Shown here: positions 24,533 through 32,612 of the stretch, one piece after another
Layout: each line of letters starts with the position of its first letter
How positions within the stretch are numbered: the stretch's first letter is position 1
Source of the DNA: a virus
Virus record (IMG/VR): IMGVR_UViG_3300042868_008818
Span: 1 to 64,000 of that record
Strand: one strand, 5' to 3'
Length of the DNA stretch: 64,000 bases
Position numbers and translations under genes: made by a program
Notes under the pieces: generated by a model
Database searches by the model: none
What the model saw: the letters and a program-made list of their open reading frames with translations, nothing else
Told to the model about the DNA's origin: nothing

Positions 24533-24715
24533 TCATTTATTTTTATTTATGTAATCCATTATTTCTTCTTCAGTTTTTCCTTCATTAAATAACTTATAAA
24601 CTTCCCTTGAGAATTCGTCAGTCAGATAAACCGCATCTGAGTCCAAATATTTCATAATATTGTCAACGTTTAACAATATTCCTTCTTTTCTTAAAAATCT
24701 TTTATTAAAACCCAT
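24533..24715 (-). CDS. Small phage protein
   Basis: This 60-residue protein (MGFNKRFLRKEGILLNVDNI..) is helical and acidic at the end (EEEIMDYINKNK). It stands alone between short gaps with no clear promoter. Not recognised. Confidence 0.5.
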   Translation of the reverse strand: MGFNKRFLRKEGILLNVDNIMKYLDSDAVYLTDEFSREVYKLFNEGKTEEEIMDYINKNK

Positions 24716-24754
24716 TTGGTAAAAAATAACAATAATTTAAATTAAATTCAATTA

Positions 24755-26023
24755 TTAAGAAAATATTTTCTTAGATTGTTTTTGTCTGTGGAATTTAATG
24801 GCAAATCTGTGTACTTCTTCTTGTATTTTACCAAAAAGTGTAAAGTTCTTATGATCCTTTATATTAAATTCCGTACCGTCTATCTTATGAATAACTGAAG
24901 ACTTATGATTAGAGTCCTTAGATATTGAAATTAAGTCTATCTTATCAGTTAAATTAAGTTTTTCAAATACTCTTTTTGCAACACCTAATTGTCCTTTACC
25001 TCCATCAATTAAAATAAGATCAGGTAGTTTTTGTTTTTCATCAATAAGTCTTTTTAATCTTCTTTGTAAGACCTCATCAAAAGATGCGTAGTCATCAATA
25101 CCAACAAAACTTTTAATATTGTACTTACGATACTCAGATTTTAATGGTACCCCATCATCAAACCTAACTGAAGCCGCAACATTAGAATCTCCTTGGTTAT
25201 GTGAATTATCAAAAGCCTCAATAACCTGTGGTATATTTTTCAGATTTAAAATATCCTTTATTTCAAAGATATTTTTTTTGCGTTTCTGAATTCTTATTAC
25301 CTCTAACTTATTATCAATTGTTTCCAATACTGTAAGTTTTGATAATATAGTCTGAGCTTTTTCATATTCCGTATTATTTGAATAATGTTTCATTAATTTT
25401 TTTATCTTTGACTTTAGTCCATCCAAATCAAGAGAAAGAACTTTTTTAACGTCACGAACTATTTCATTATAGTAAAACTTTTTAATACCATTTACGCAAG
25501 GGGCATTACATCTACCAAGATGAAATTCTAAACAATTTTTAAATTTTTCTTTTAGAATATTTTCTTCTGTAAGATCGTAAGAACAACTACGAAGTTCAAA
25601 GATATCATGAATAAGATCATATACTTCACGACACAACATTCCTGAAGTAAAATCAAGACTTACTCTATCGTCTTGTTTATCTCTTACTATTTCAAGTTTA
25701 GGAAATTCTTCGTCCGTAAAACATAAGGACCATTTTCTGGTCTTATCATCTTTACCCTTGATATTAAACTTTGGTTTGTATAGTTTAATTAATTCTTCTT
25801 CAAGGATTATTGCCTCTTGTTCTGATGAGGTAATTTTAAACTCAACATCGTGAATGTTCTCAACAAGGGTTTTTGTTTTACCAGTTTGATTTTTTTGGAA
25901 ATATGAAGAGACTCTTTTTGGTAAGAACTTTGACATACCAACATAAATTATTTGCCCTTTGTTGTTTTTAAACAAATAGCAACCTGAATTTTTTGGTATG
26001 TCCTTAAGTCTTTCTAAAATCAT
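24755..26023 (-). CDS. uvrC: UvrC-like excinuclease subunit
   Basis: The 422-residue protein follows the UvrC domain order. A GIY-YIG nuclease comes first (GCYLFKNNKGQIIYVGMS), then a cysteine segment (FHLGRCNAPC), a UVR motif region, and the RNase H-like nuclease domain (IEAFDNSHNQGDSNVAASV, then PDLILIDGGKGQL). The C-terminal helix-hairpin-helix of cellular UvrC (about 600 residues) is missing. UvrC makes the dual incisions of nucleotide excision repair, with UvrA and UvrB, neither seen here. The start at 26023 is set by TATCTTTG 4 bases upstream. Confidence 0.9.
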   Translation of the reverse strand: MILERLKDIPKNSGCYLFKNNKGQIIYVGMSKFLPKRVSSYFQKNQTGKTKTLVENIHDVEFKITSSEQEAIILEEELIKLYKPKFNIKGKDDKTRKWSLCFTDEEFPKLEIVRDKQDDRVSLDFTSGMLCREVYDLIHDIFELRSCSYDLTEENILKEKFKNCLEFHLGRCNAPCVNGIKKFYYNEIVRDVKKVLSLDLDGLKSKIKKLMKHYSNNTEYEKAQTILSKLTVLETIDNKLEVIRIQKRKKNIFEIKDILNLKNIPQVIEAFDNSHNQGDSNVAASVRFDDGVPLKSEYRKYNIKSFVGIDDYASFDEVLQRRLKRLIDEKQKLPDLILIDGGKGQLGVAKRVFEKLNLTDKIDLISISKDSNHKSSVIHKIDGTEFNIKDHKNFTLFGKIQEEVHRFAIKFHRQKQSKKIFS

Positions 26024-26027
26024 ATCA

Positions 26028-26035
26028 CAAAGATA
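26028..26035 (-). promoter_or_regulatory. Bacteroidetes-type -7 box TATCTTTG
   Basis: It ends 4 bases before ATG 26023 and overlaps what would be a longer N-terminus. Confidence 0.6.
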
Positions 26036-26044
26036 CAATTTTTT

Positions 26045-26290
26045 TTAGATACTATCAAATAATTTTTCGGGATCTGTGTACATAGTTCCACATTGGGTAC
26101 AAACTAAAATGTCCAAAGGTTTTACTTTATTTCCGTCAATTCTTCTTAGACTTTGGATTTTTATTTTATTGTTTTCCCCACAAGAAGGGCAATTCATTAG
26201 ATCAATCTTTGATACTTCTTCTTGCTCGTTTTCTTGAGTCTCTTGGTTTAATTCTTCATTTTGATTTTCAGGGGTAGTGTTTTCTTCCAT
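26045..26290 (-). CDS. Zinc-ribbon protein
   Basis: This 81-residue protein has a Glu/Gln-rich N-terminus (ENQNEELNQETQENEQEE). A ribbon follows with CPSCGENNKIKI and VCTQCGTMY, the treble Cys-pair form of transcription-factor-like or RNA-binding ribbons. It may modulate transcription; unproven. Confidence 0.65.
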   Translation of the reverse strand: MEENTTPENQNEELNQETQENEQEEVSKIDLMNCPSCGENNKIKIQSLRRIDGNKVKPLDILVCTQCGTMYTDPEKLFDSI

Positions 26291-26293
26291 TTT

Positions 26294-26521
26294 TTAGTTA
26301 TTAAAGGTATTATTTATTTCCACAAGTTCTTTACGTTTTAAAGTAATCTTATAGTTTAAATCAACAATATAAGGTAAGGATATCATATCATCATAATCAC
26401 ACTTACTCATTTGTGTTTTGAAATTTTTTATTAGTTTTTCACAAGTAGTTATTTGATCCCAAGTATTACAGGACTTAATAACCTTTTCTATCCATTTTTT
26501 TGTTTTACTAAAATCTGTCAT
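26294..26521 (-). CDS. Small helical phage protein
   Basis: This 75-residue protein (MTDFSKTKKWIEKVIKSCNT..) is helical with two Cys in the first third. It sits between closely spaced neighbours, probably co-transcribed with the zinc-ribbon gene. Not recognised. Confidence 0.55.
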   Translation of the reverse strand: MTDFSKTKKWIEKVIKSCNTWDQITTCEKLIKNFKTQMSKCDYDDMISLPYIVDLNYKITLKRKELVEINNTFNN

Positions 26522-26524
26522 TTA

Positions 26525-26902
26525 TTAATAATTTATAAATACACAATTCTCTAATTCATAAAGGTGATTTCTTCCTCTTGTCGATCTTACATATAAATTT
26601 ACTATATGTCCACATATTTCAAACTTTTTACGTTCTTCACCTTCTTTAACAGGTTTTAATGATTCCTTAAAATTGGCATGAATTCCCATTATTGTTTCAA
26701 CATTTTTAACCTTGTCGGTCCAATTGGATAACCCGTACTTACCGTCATATCTAAACTCTTTACCAATGAGTGATGACAAATCAAAACAATAGTTATCATC
26801 CTTGTTATCGGATATTAATGGATTTTTTTTACCTGTTAATTCCTCATAGTACGGATTTAACTCACCAGTATATGGATCATGTGTAGGTATTTCTGTTTTC
26901 AT
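26525..26902 (-). CDS. Small phage protein
   Basis: The 125-residue protein (MKTEIPTHDPYTGELNPYYE..) has a beta-rich second half ending LYELENCVFINY. It overlaps the upstream gene by one base. Not recognised. Confidence 0.55.
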   Translation of the reverse strand: MKTEIPTHDPYTGELNPYYEELTGKKNPLISDNKDDNYCFDLSSLIGKEFRYDGKYGLSNWTDKVKNVETIMGIHANFKESLKPVKEGEERKKFEICGHIVNLYVRSTRGRNHLYELENCVFINY

Positions 26903-27087
26903 TATTTATAAAGATTATATAAACTATTTGCAATTAACTTTAATTCTCTTTCAAGTTGTGCAATTTTTTTTCTATCTTCTTCTAAAGTGGTTTCAGTACT
27001 AGCTGCTCTTATTTCAGAAACCTCATTTAATATAAGTCTATGGGTATTCATTAATTTACCCTGTAATATTTTTTTATCTTCACTCAT
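26902..27087 (-). CDS. Small coiled-coil protein
   Basis: This 61-residue protein (MSEDKKILQGKLMNTHRLIL..) is nearly all helix with heptad-like leucines. Not recognised. Confidence 0.55.
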   Translation of the reverse strand: MSEDKKILQGKLMNTHRLILNEVSEIRAASTETTLEEDRKKIAQLERELKLIANSLYNLYK

Positions 27088-27106
27088 GTTTTTTATTTAT
27101 TTTTTA

Positions 27107-27355
27107 TCATTTAACTATAGCCAGTGTGAGTTGATTTATTAAACCTTGAACCTGTCCGAAACTATCGAATCGAACCAATGGATCCGTATTAAAAAACTCA
27201 ACATACCAATTCCCTTCTTTTATTTCCTCGTTAGTTGGTGTAATGAATGTCAACCCATCAACAATGTCCAACACGTAGTAATAAGAGTCATCTTCATCGT
27301 GCTCTTCTATTAGTTCACTTTTAAATCCTAAAAGGATTAGTTCTTTTTCTGTCAT
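27107..27355 (-). CDS. Small phage protein
   Basis: The 82-residue protein begins MTEKELILLGFKSELIEEHD. A beta segment (YYYVLDIVDGLTFI) and a helical end follow. Start 27355 is chosen because it lies one base past the upstream stop; a start 12 codons earlier would overlap that gene by 35 bases. Similar small proteins are common in phages. Confidence 0.6.
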   Translation of the reverse strand: MTEKELILLGFKSELIEEHDEDDSYYYVLDIVDGLTFITPTNEEIKEGNWYVEFFNTDPLVRFDSFGQVQGLINQLTLAIVK

Positions 27356-27356
27356 A

Positions 27357-27620
27357 TTATTTAGTTTCAATAATTGTATATGTTCCTTCAATTACTCCCC
27401 AAGAAGATTCTTCGTGAAATTTATAAATCTGACAAGAATCTTGTGGTGACATTTCTCTTGTCAAATACCAAACTTGGGTTTCCTTCCAAGTAACATTAAT
27501 TAATTTTTGTCCTTTTGGTAATGTAATTGTTCCGTCTCCGCCCCAACTTTTTACTCTTGAGTTCTCTGTACAAGATGTTACCATAACACCCAACATAATC
27601 GCTAAAAATACTTTTTTCAT
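27357..27620 (-). CDS. Phage lipoprotein 1 of 3
   Basis: The 87-residue protein has signal MKKVFLAIMLGVMVTSC with lipobox VTSC. A beta-type mature part follows (INVTWKETQVWYLTREM). It is one of three consecutive small lipoproteins. Envelope location is clear; role unknown, with superinfection exclusion a candidate. Confidence 0.7.
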   Translation of the reverse strand: MKKVFLAIMLGVMVTSCTENSRVKSWGGDGTITLPKGQKLINVTWKETQVWYLTREMSPQDSCQIYKFHEESSWGVIEGTYTIIETK

Positions 27621-27865
27621 TTTATTAGTTTTACTTTTGTTATTTCCCCTATTTTATTTTTTTTAACATTCATCTTTAAAGTATCATCAACACAGTATAA
27701 TCCTTCTTCCATAACCAAACAACTCCACTCACACGTATTGTGATCATAAAAATGAACGTGTAGAGTTTCTAAATATAATTCTTTATCATATGGAATGCTA
27801 ACCTCTTTCCAATTACCACAACTTGTTAGTAATATTAATACAAGTATATAAAAATACCTAATCAT
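27617..27865 (-). CDS. Phage lipoprotein 2 of 3
   Basis: The 82-residue protein has signal MIRYFYILVLILLTSC and lipobox LTSC. The mature part has three further Cys (NTCEWSC and LYC), which could form disulfides. It overlaps its downstream neighbour by 4 bases and its upstream by 1. Confidence 0.7.
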   Translation of the reverse strand: MIRYFYILVLILLTSCGNWKEVSIPYDKELYLETLHVHFYDHNTCEWSCLVMEEGLYCVDDTLKMNVKKNKIGEITKVKLIK

Positions 27866-28089
27866 TAGAAATTTTCTTTTAGAATATATGGTGGATAGAT
27901 TCTTACCTCAGATCCGTCACTATTAAAGTAATATACGGTATCGCCATCAAAACTAATTGTATCTGTATACCAAATAGCCGGATGAGGACCTTTATTGGTA
28001 ATAACACTACCTTTTATTTTATACCTATAATCGTTTCTTCCACAGGAAACTACGAGTAATACTATAAGAACACTAATTAACTTTTTCAT
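27865..28089 (-). CDS. Phage lipoprotein 3 of 3
   Basis: The 74-residue protein has signal MKKLISVLIVLLVVSC with lipobox VVSC. A small beta-rich domain follows (YRYKIKGSVITNKG, then DGDTVYYFNSDG). Its start lies inside the end of the upstream gene by 17 bases. Confidence 0.7.
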   Translation of the reverse strand: MKKLISVLIVLLVVSCGRNDYRYKIKGSVITNKGPHPAIWYTDTISFDGDTVYYFNSDGSEVRIYPPYILKENF

Positions 28090-28267
28090 CTTTCATTATT
28101 TTATCTGTAAACATATTATTTTCAGGATCATGTTTCCCTAAGTTATATGTTGTAAATGTACCATTTTCAAAGTATATTCTCAACATTAGATAACCTAATT
28201 CAGAAACATAAATTTTATCAACCGTACCTAATCCTTTAATTGTTTCTATTAGAACCGGATCTTTCAT
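28073..28267 (-). CDS. Small phage protein
   Basis: The 64-residue protein (MKDPVLIETIKGLGTVDKIY..) is beta-rich (YLMLRIYFENGTFTTYNLG). The start at 28267 fits just after the upstream stop; a start four codons earlier is possible. Not recognised. Confidence 0.55.
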   Translation of the reverse strand: MKDPVLIETIKGLGTVDKIYVSELGYLMLRIYFENGTFTTYNLGKHDPENNMFTDKIMKDEKVN

Positions 28268-28268
28268 A

Positions 28269-28625
28269 TTATTCAACAATTATTTTTACTTTTTTGGTTG
28301 GTGCAAATGATACTCCCCAATCTTTTTTAACTTCGTCTTTACTTTCTTCTTCATCTATTTGACAAAACCATTGATTTTGTTCGATTATTACCATTTCTTG
28401 ATCTGTTATGTCAAGTTGTTCAGGTAAAGCGACAATTTTAAATGCCTTTGTTAGTGATAATTTTGAATCGATAATTAAGTTCAAGACTTGTTCGTTTTCA
28501 CATTTAACCACACTTGGGAATTCTCCTCCTACGGTAACAACCGCATTGTCCCCTACTTTTATTGGATCAGCAGAAACTAAATAAGTTTTTTGATCTATGT
28601 TGAATAATCTTACTGTTTTTTTCAT
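28269..28625 (-). CDS. Small phage protein
   Basis: This 118-residue protein starts MKKTVRLFNIDQKTYLVSAD. It has KVGDNAVVTVGGEFPSVVKC, a small beta-barrel-like segment, and an acidic linker before a basic end. Not recognised. It directly abuts the upstream gene. Confidence 0.6.
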   Translation of the reverse strand: MKKTVRLFNIDQKTYLVSADPIKVGDNAVVTVGGEFPSVVKCENEQVLNLIIDSKLSLTKAFKIVALPEQLDITDQEMVIIEQNQWFCQIDEEESKDEVKKDWGVSFAPTKKVKIIVE

Positions 28626-28928
28626 TTATTTTTTATTATATACGTATTTATGGTTGTAGTTTCCGCATTGATTGCAAGATGTTCCTTCATCGGATTCCTC
28701 AACATTATATTCATATTCATCAGACAAATTAACAATAATTTCGGCAATCACAGTCCAATCATTCATCCCCATTCCACCTTTTAATTCGTGTAGTCTTGAG
28801 ATTAACTCATCTTGTATGTCCTCAACTACCTTTGGATCTCTATTGTCGTATTCGTGTATGAACAAAGATTCTCCATCAATTTCTACGTCAGGACCAAAAC
28901 AATTTTCCTTTAAAATAATTTCTTTCAT
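28626..28928 (-). CDS. Small acidic protein with C-terminal Cys pair
   Basis: The 100-residue protein (MKEIILKENCFGPDVEIDG..) is acidic and ends CNQCGNYNHKYVYNKK, a half zinc-knuckle. It overlaps the HAD gene by 4 bases. Not recognised. Confidence 0.6.
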   Translation of the reverse strand: MKEIILKENCFGPDVEIDGESLFIHEYDNRDPKVVEDIQDELISRLHELKGGMGMNDWTVIAEIIVNLSDEYEYNVEESDEGTSCNQCGNYNHKYVYNKK

Positions 28929-29305
28929 TTTTTAAAGTTTAATAAAATACCAACTTCTTGGTTTTTTGTTTCCGTTATCGGTCCCCATTCGCCTTTATAG
29001 GTAATACCTCTTACTGGTTTATTATCAATCCAAACATATTCTTCATCCTCTAAACATCTTGGTTTATCTGTAATCAAGTCATGAAACTTGAATCCGTGTC
29101 TCCATAACCAAGCAAGAGTGGTCCCTTTATCTTTATACTCTCTAGCGGTAAAAAAAACAATTTTGTTTCCTTCATCGTAAAGTTTATTTATCTCTTCCTT
29201 GGATCCTTCGTATGGTTTTGCAATTGAGTATAGATCGCTATCCTCGTTTTTTATGTCATCACATACCGTTCCGTCAATATCAATCAAATAAACTCTTTTT
29301 TTCAT
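28925..29305 (-). CDS. HAD-superfamily phosphatase
   Basis: This 126-residue protein has motif I YLIDIDGTVCDD, motif II VFFTAREYKDKG (Thr-Ala-Arg as in phage and deoxynucleotide-type HADs) and a late EEYVWIDNKP. It is a minimal HAD core with a short cap. It could act on nucleotides or polynucleotide 3-prime phosphates. It overlaps both neighbours by 4 bases. Confidence 0.8.
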   Translation of the reverse strand: MKKRVYLIDIDGTVCDDIKNEDSDLYSIAKPYEGSKEEINKLYDEGNKIVFFTAREYKDKGTTLAWLWRHGFKFHDLITDKPRCLEDEEYVWIDNKPVRGITYKGEWGPITETKNQEVGILLNFKK

Positions 29306-29616
29306 AAACTTAAATTATTCATAAAACTCATATCTAAAATATAATCTTTTAAATTTTTTACTAAAGATTCTGCATCACTTTTTTCATACATACCAGGGTA
29401 TCTTTCAGCAAGTTTGTTTGTTTCCTCCATATCACGACAACTATTTAATATATCCTGCAACATAGATTTTAACATATGTTCCTTACTATAATTGTCCTCA
29501 ATGTTTTTTTCAAACACCTTACCTTCAAGTTCTTGAGTATAATCAATTAACTCTTCAACAGGAGTTAGATCCATTAGATGTTCATTATTTTTGAATATTT
29601 GTCTTATATTTTTCAT
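29302..29616 (-). CDS. Small helical phage protein
   Basis: The 104-residue protein (MKNIRQIFKNNEHLMDLTPV..) is helical and acidic. Its N-terminus weakly resembles the tag but has no [IL]-x-E site and no RTATTTAT box, so I do not count it as cargo. It is coupled to the HAD gene. Confidence 0.55.
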   Translation of the reverse strand: MKNIRQIFKNNEHLMDLTPVEELIDYTQELEGKVFEKNIEDNYSKEHMLKSMLQDILNSCRDMEETNKLAERYPGMYEKSDAESLVKNLKDYILDMSFMNNLSL

Positions 29617-29626
29617 TTAAAAAATT

Positions 29627-29713
29627 TTATAGTTCCCAAATACTTTTTTTTCTTTTTTTATTAGGGAATTTATAATAAAACCATAACATTAATTTTAATA
29701 TCTGTCTTTTCAC
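29627..29713 (-). CDS. 28-residue basic peptide, GTG start
   Basis: GTG at 29713 overlaps the stop of the membrane-protein gene by four bases (GTGA). The frame then encodes KRQILKLMLWFYYKF and a Lys/Arg tail. The overlap is the usual coupling arrangement here, which supports it. It may bind membranes. Confidence 0.4.
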   Translation of the reverse strand: MKRQILKLMLWFYYKFPNKKRKKSIWEL

Positions 29714-30060
29714 TTCCAAAGTAGTTGTATTATTAATATCATAAATGATAAAAATAAACAAACGTATGTTTTTGTTGTTAGAGGTTCACTAAATACCGCC
29801 CAACTTAACCACGTAAATACCATTGCCCCTATACTAAAACCTATTAATCTGGAGGGCCACATTTCACCACCAAACGCAGAAATCATATTTTTTACTGAAA
29901 ACATAAATAACATAGATATTGGTATACCTGTTAATACTGTCAACCAATAGTGATCTTTAATCCAATCAAATTTTAGTTGTCCTTGTAGTTGAAAAAATGT
30001 TAGTATCTGAGCCAAACCCCCAAAAACAATACCGATTAAAAGATTATTTATATTTACCAT
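29710..30060 (-). CDS. Small integral membrane protein (about four TM segments)
   Basis: The 116-residue protein has hydrophobic segments at about 6-24, 38-57, 72-90 and 99-114 (LLIGIVFGGLAQILTFF and so on). No family recognised. Possible roles are holin-like, antiholin or membrane remodelling; none is supported directly. Confidence 0.65.
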   Translation of the reverse strand: MVNINNLLIGIVFGGLAQILTFFQLQGQLKFDWIKDHYWLTVLTGIPISMLFMFSVKNMISAFGGEMWPSRLIGFSIGAMVFTWLSWAVFSEPLTTKTYVCLFLSFMILIIQLLWK

Positions 30061-30120
30061 ATTTTAATTACCTCAATTATTCTTTTAAAAAAAGTTTTTA
30101 ATTTATTATTTTTTTATTTT

Positions 30121-30699
30121 TCATCCTAAGTAGTTTAAAATCTTTTCTTTAACTCCTGATTGTTTAATACCTTCATTTGATTTTGGTGTTAATACAAAAT
30201 TATCAATTGCCCATTCATCCTTCCAAGGCTCCCCAATCTTACCCATATTTAAATCATCTATAGAAACCCAATGAGTTATTTCAGGGTGATCGTGAAGATA
30301 TTGTTTAATTTCAATAGTTCGTAATTGTTCTGACTCCCATCGTGGTGACCACATAAATAAATTACCATGAACGGTACAATGTTGTATGTTAGGTGTCAAA
30401 GCAATTGGTCGTTTGATAATACCCTGACTTTCGTAGTAATCTCCAAGTTCTTCAAGAGTTGCGTGTAATTTCCAATCTGAACTTACAACAATTTCAGCTC
30501 CCGTTTCTTCAAGTATCTCATTAAGTACCTTAATAGCCTTTGTGTCAAAATCATCAAAACGATATTCAACAGGTGAGTCTTTTTTTTCTTTACTACCATC
30601 AGGGTTTTCACTACGGTATTTTGCCCATTTCTTAGTTCGTCCACCCCAATTGTTGGAGAGACATATAACTCCGTCGTTGTCTAAAAATATAACCTTCAT
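30121..30699 (-). CDS. HAD-fold phosphatase (Swiss-Army-Knife RNA-repair type)
   Basis: The 192-residue protein begins MKVIFLDNDGVICLSN (nucleophile Asp in DNDGV). It continues with AIKVLNEILEETGAEIVVSSDWK and ITHWVSIDDLNMG. The S-S-D-W form is that of HAD domains linked to RNA repair. With the RNA ligase (35460) and kinase (40502) it could complete an end-healing set. TATATTTG lies 5 bases upstream. Confidence 0.8.
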   Translation of the reverse strand: MKVIFLDNDGVICLSNNWGGRTKKWAKYRSENPDGSKEKKDSPVEYRFDDFDTKAIKVLNEILEETGAEIVVSSDWKLHATLEELGDYYESQGIIKRPIALTPNIQHCTVHGNLFMWSPRWESEQLRTIEIKQYLHDHPEITHWVSIDDLNMGKIGEPWKDEWAIDNFVLTPKSNEGIKQSGVKEKILNYLG

Positions 30700-30704
30700 A
30701 GATA

Positions 30705-30712
30705 CAAATATA
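30705..30712 (-). promoter_or_regulatory. Bacteroidetes-type -7 box TATATTTG
   Basis: It ends 5 bases before ATG 30699. Confidence 0.6.
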
Positions 30713-30744
30713 ATAAAAAAATTTTGATTTTACAAATAAAATAA

Positions 30745-31347
30745 TTACGAATGTTTTTCGTTATAACTTTTTGCCTTTTTAAAATACTCCTTTGCGGACA
30801 TTTTAACTATTTTTGGGTATTCGTTTAAATACCAAGATATTACCTGATCTAAAGTTTTAAACTCAATGTCACTCATATCGTATGTGAATTCAAGATGAAA
30901 TTCATCTTCTTCAATATAATCATTATCAGGTTCTTTCCAATCACCTCTCGTATAGTATTCAAAACGAAAACTAATTATCATTGACCGCCTACTTGAACAT
31001 AAAAATGGTTGAGCATATCCATAAGTAGTTTCTACAACCTCAGACCCATTAATAATTGATGTATTCCAATGAAATCCATTACCATCATATTCTTCATTTG
31101 TTATTTCTATTTCATCAACTTTTAATATTTCTGGTATATCTTTAGTTTGAAAAATGTAATAAAACATTATCTCAGTTAGTTCTTGACAACTAAAGTTATT
31201 TCCATTTTTTGGTTTTAAAAAAATCTTAGCCGCAGATAAAGGTAATTTAAATCCCCTTAATGTTTCATAATAACCAACATTATCTGACATTTTAATTAGT
31301 TGTTTTGATATCTCATTTGCTTGTGATTCATTAAGAACATATTTCAT
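30745..31347 (-). CDS. Tagged-type late protein
   Basis: The 200-residue protein begins MKYVLNESQANEISKQLIK, related to the MKII-TE-Q tag subtype. An acidic alpha-beta protein follows, with RRSMIISFRFEYYT and a basic C-terminus. An ATATTTAT box is 4 bases before the start. It is isolated between genes with the host-type promoter, yet keeps the tag-and-box combination. Confidence 0.65.
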   Translation of the reverse strand: MKYVLNESQANEISKQLIKMSDNVGYYETLRGFKLPLSAAKIFLKPKNGNNFSCQELTEIMFYYIFQTKDIPEILKVDEIEITNEEYDGNGFHWNTSIINGSEVVETTYGYAQPFLCSSRRSMIISFRFEYYTRGDWKEPDNDYIEEDEFHLEFTYDMSDIEFKTLDQVISWYLNEYPKIVKMSAKEYFKKAKSYNEKHS

Positions 31348-31351
31348 AACA

Positions 31352-31359
31352 ATAAATAT
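31352..31359 (-). promoter_or_regulatory. RTATTTAT box (putative late promoter)
   Basis: ATATTTAT ends 4 bases before ATG 31347. Confidence 0.5.
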
Positions 31360-31370
31360 GGTATAAAATT

Positions 31371-31396
31371 AAAAACCCCACCTAAGTGGGGTTTTA
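31371..31396 (-). terminator. Strong intrinsic terminator
   Basis: AAACCCCAC and GTGGGGTTTT form a stem with a CTAA-type loop. It lies about 170 bases downstream of the gene at 31568 on the minus strand. Confidence 0.75.
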
Positions 31397-31446
31397 TATA
31401 ATTTGATTCAAAGATTAAAAACCACAAAAATAAAGAAGTTTAAATA

Positions 31447-31533
31447 ATGAGAGTAATGAATTTTCAAGAGTTGATTATTGAGTTTGGGACTATACATTAT
31501 CAGAATCATTCACCTAACCATTCGGTTTTCTAA
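31447..31533 (+). CDS. Possible 28-residue plus-strand peptide
   Basis: MRVMNFQELIIEFGTIHYQN.. is the only frame in the 220-base gap between 31347 and 31568. No promoter box or A-rich leader is obvious. Probably chance. Confidence 0.2.
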   Translation: MRVMNFQELIIEFGTIHYQNHSPNHSVF

Positions 31534-31567
31534 GTAGATACAGTTTAACTTTAATCTTATCCTCAAA

Positions 31568-32002
31568 TTATATTTCTGTATTTGAATTGAACACATCCAT
31601 TTCATCTTGGAGTTCCTCAATTCTATCTTCCATTTCTCTAATAATTTCATTTCTTTCAACCAAAGAAACTTCCGACGTTAATACTAATTCACTTTCCATT
31701 CGGTAACGATCTCTATTAGATTTACCTTCAGTACAATCCAACTTTTGAAGTGCTTTGATGTTTGATTTTAATTCAGACATTTCAAAAATCTTTTCAAACA
31801 TCGGAGCGTTTGATCTATGAATTTTTGATTTTAATTCAATCAACTCATATGTTGATTTTGTTATATTACCCATCAATAATACAGGTGAATATGGTCTTTC
31901 ATTTCCGACTTCAACCGTATTATACTCTTGAAGTAATTTTGTGTTATCACTAATTGATTTAATCAATTTGTTTTTTAACTTAAGTGCTTGTTTAATATTC
32001 AT
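31568..32002 (-). CDS. Helical protein, DIP1984/septicolysin-like (tentative)
   Basis: This 144-residue protein (MNIKQALKLKNKLIKSISDN..) is almost entirely coiled-coil helix: STYELIELKSKIHRSNAP, then long Glu/Arg helices. The spacing recalls DIP1984-like proteins, a weak call. The start at 32002 is preferred over an in-frame TTG 7 codons upstream. Upstream is TTGACA and TATGTTTTG, a promoter-like pair. Confidence 0.6.
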   Translation of the reverse strand: MNIKQALKLKNKLIKSISDNTKLLQEYNTVEVGNERPYSPVLLMGNITKSTYELIELKSKIHRSNAPMFEKIFEMSELKSNIKALQKLDCTEGKSNRDRYRMESELVLTSEVSLVERNEIIREMEDRIEELQDEMDVFNSNTEI

Positions 32003-32069
32003 AATTTCATTAATTGTTTTCAAAACATATACTATTTTTTAATATGTGTCAAGTATTTTGTTAATATTT

Positions 32070-32612
32070 TTATTTTATAACTTCATGGGCTTTTAAAGAC
32101 CAAGGATCAAAAAAATTATTAACATCACAAACCATAATTTCATTAGTCTTGGCGTTGTAATATAAATCACCATTATTTATTGGTTCCAATAATTTTGTCA
32201 AATATGTTTTTCCTTGGTATTCAATATATAGTTTTTCGTCTCTATGATTTTCACATAAAGTATAAACCCAACCTTTAATACTATTTTGTTCTCCCGGTTC
32301 TCCACAAACTTCACAAACAGAAAATGTTTCTTTTTCCGCTTCCACCACAAAGTAAAACCCATTTTCTGGTAGGTTATCCAAAAATATGCTCATACCACCA
32401 AATTTTTCTTTAACGTTAATAAAACTTTTGTCCCATCCCATTTTTATTAATACCTCAAAAAGTCTTTGGAGTATCCCTAACCATCCATTTCCAACACCAA
32501 ATCGTTTTCTTTCTGTTATTGATTCCAAGTGTGGTTTATGTGAAATTTTTATACCACCAATATTTTTCAAAAAGTTTTCAAATTCCTGATCTGTCCTGTG
32601 ATTATCATTCAT
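32070..32612 (-). CDS. Zinc-binding conserved phage protein
   Basis: The 180-residue protein (MNDNHRTDQEFENFLKNIGG..) carries a metal motif, CEVCGEPGEQ..TLCENH. Before it is VKEKFGGMSIFLDN, which I recall as a conserved phage pattern. A start 4 codons upstream is also possible. The start overlaps the HAD stop. Function unknown. Confidence 0.6.
   Translation of the reverse strand: MNDNHRTDQEFENFLKNIGGIKISHKPHLESITERKRFGVGNGWLGILQRLFEVLIKMGWDKSFINVKEKFGGMSIFLDNLPENGFYFVVEAEKETFSVCEVCGEPGEQNSIKGWVYTLCENHRDEKLYIEYQGKTYLTKLLEPINNGDLYYNAKTNEIMVCDVNNFFDPWSLKAHEVIK

Noticed and set aside
29302-29616. N-terminal MKNIRQIFK as a cargo tag
   Set aside because: It lacks an [IL]-x-E site and a late box, and lies in an early-type operon.
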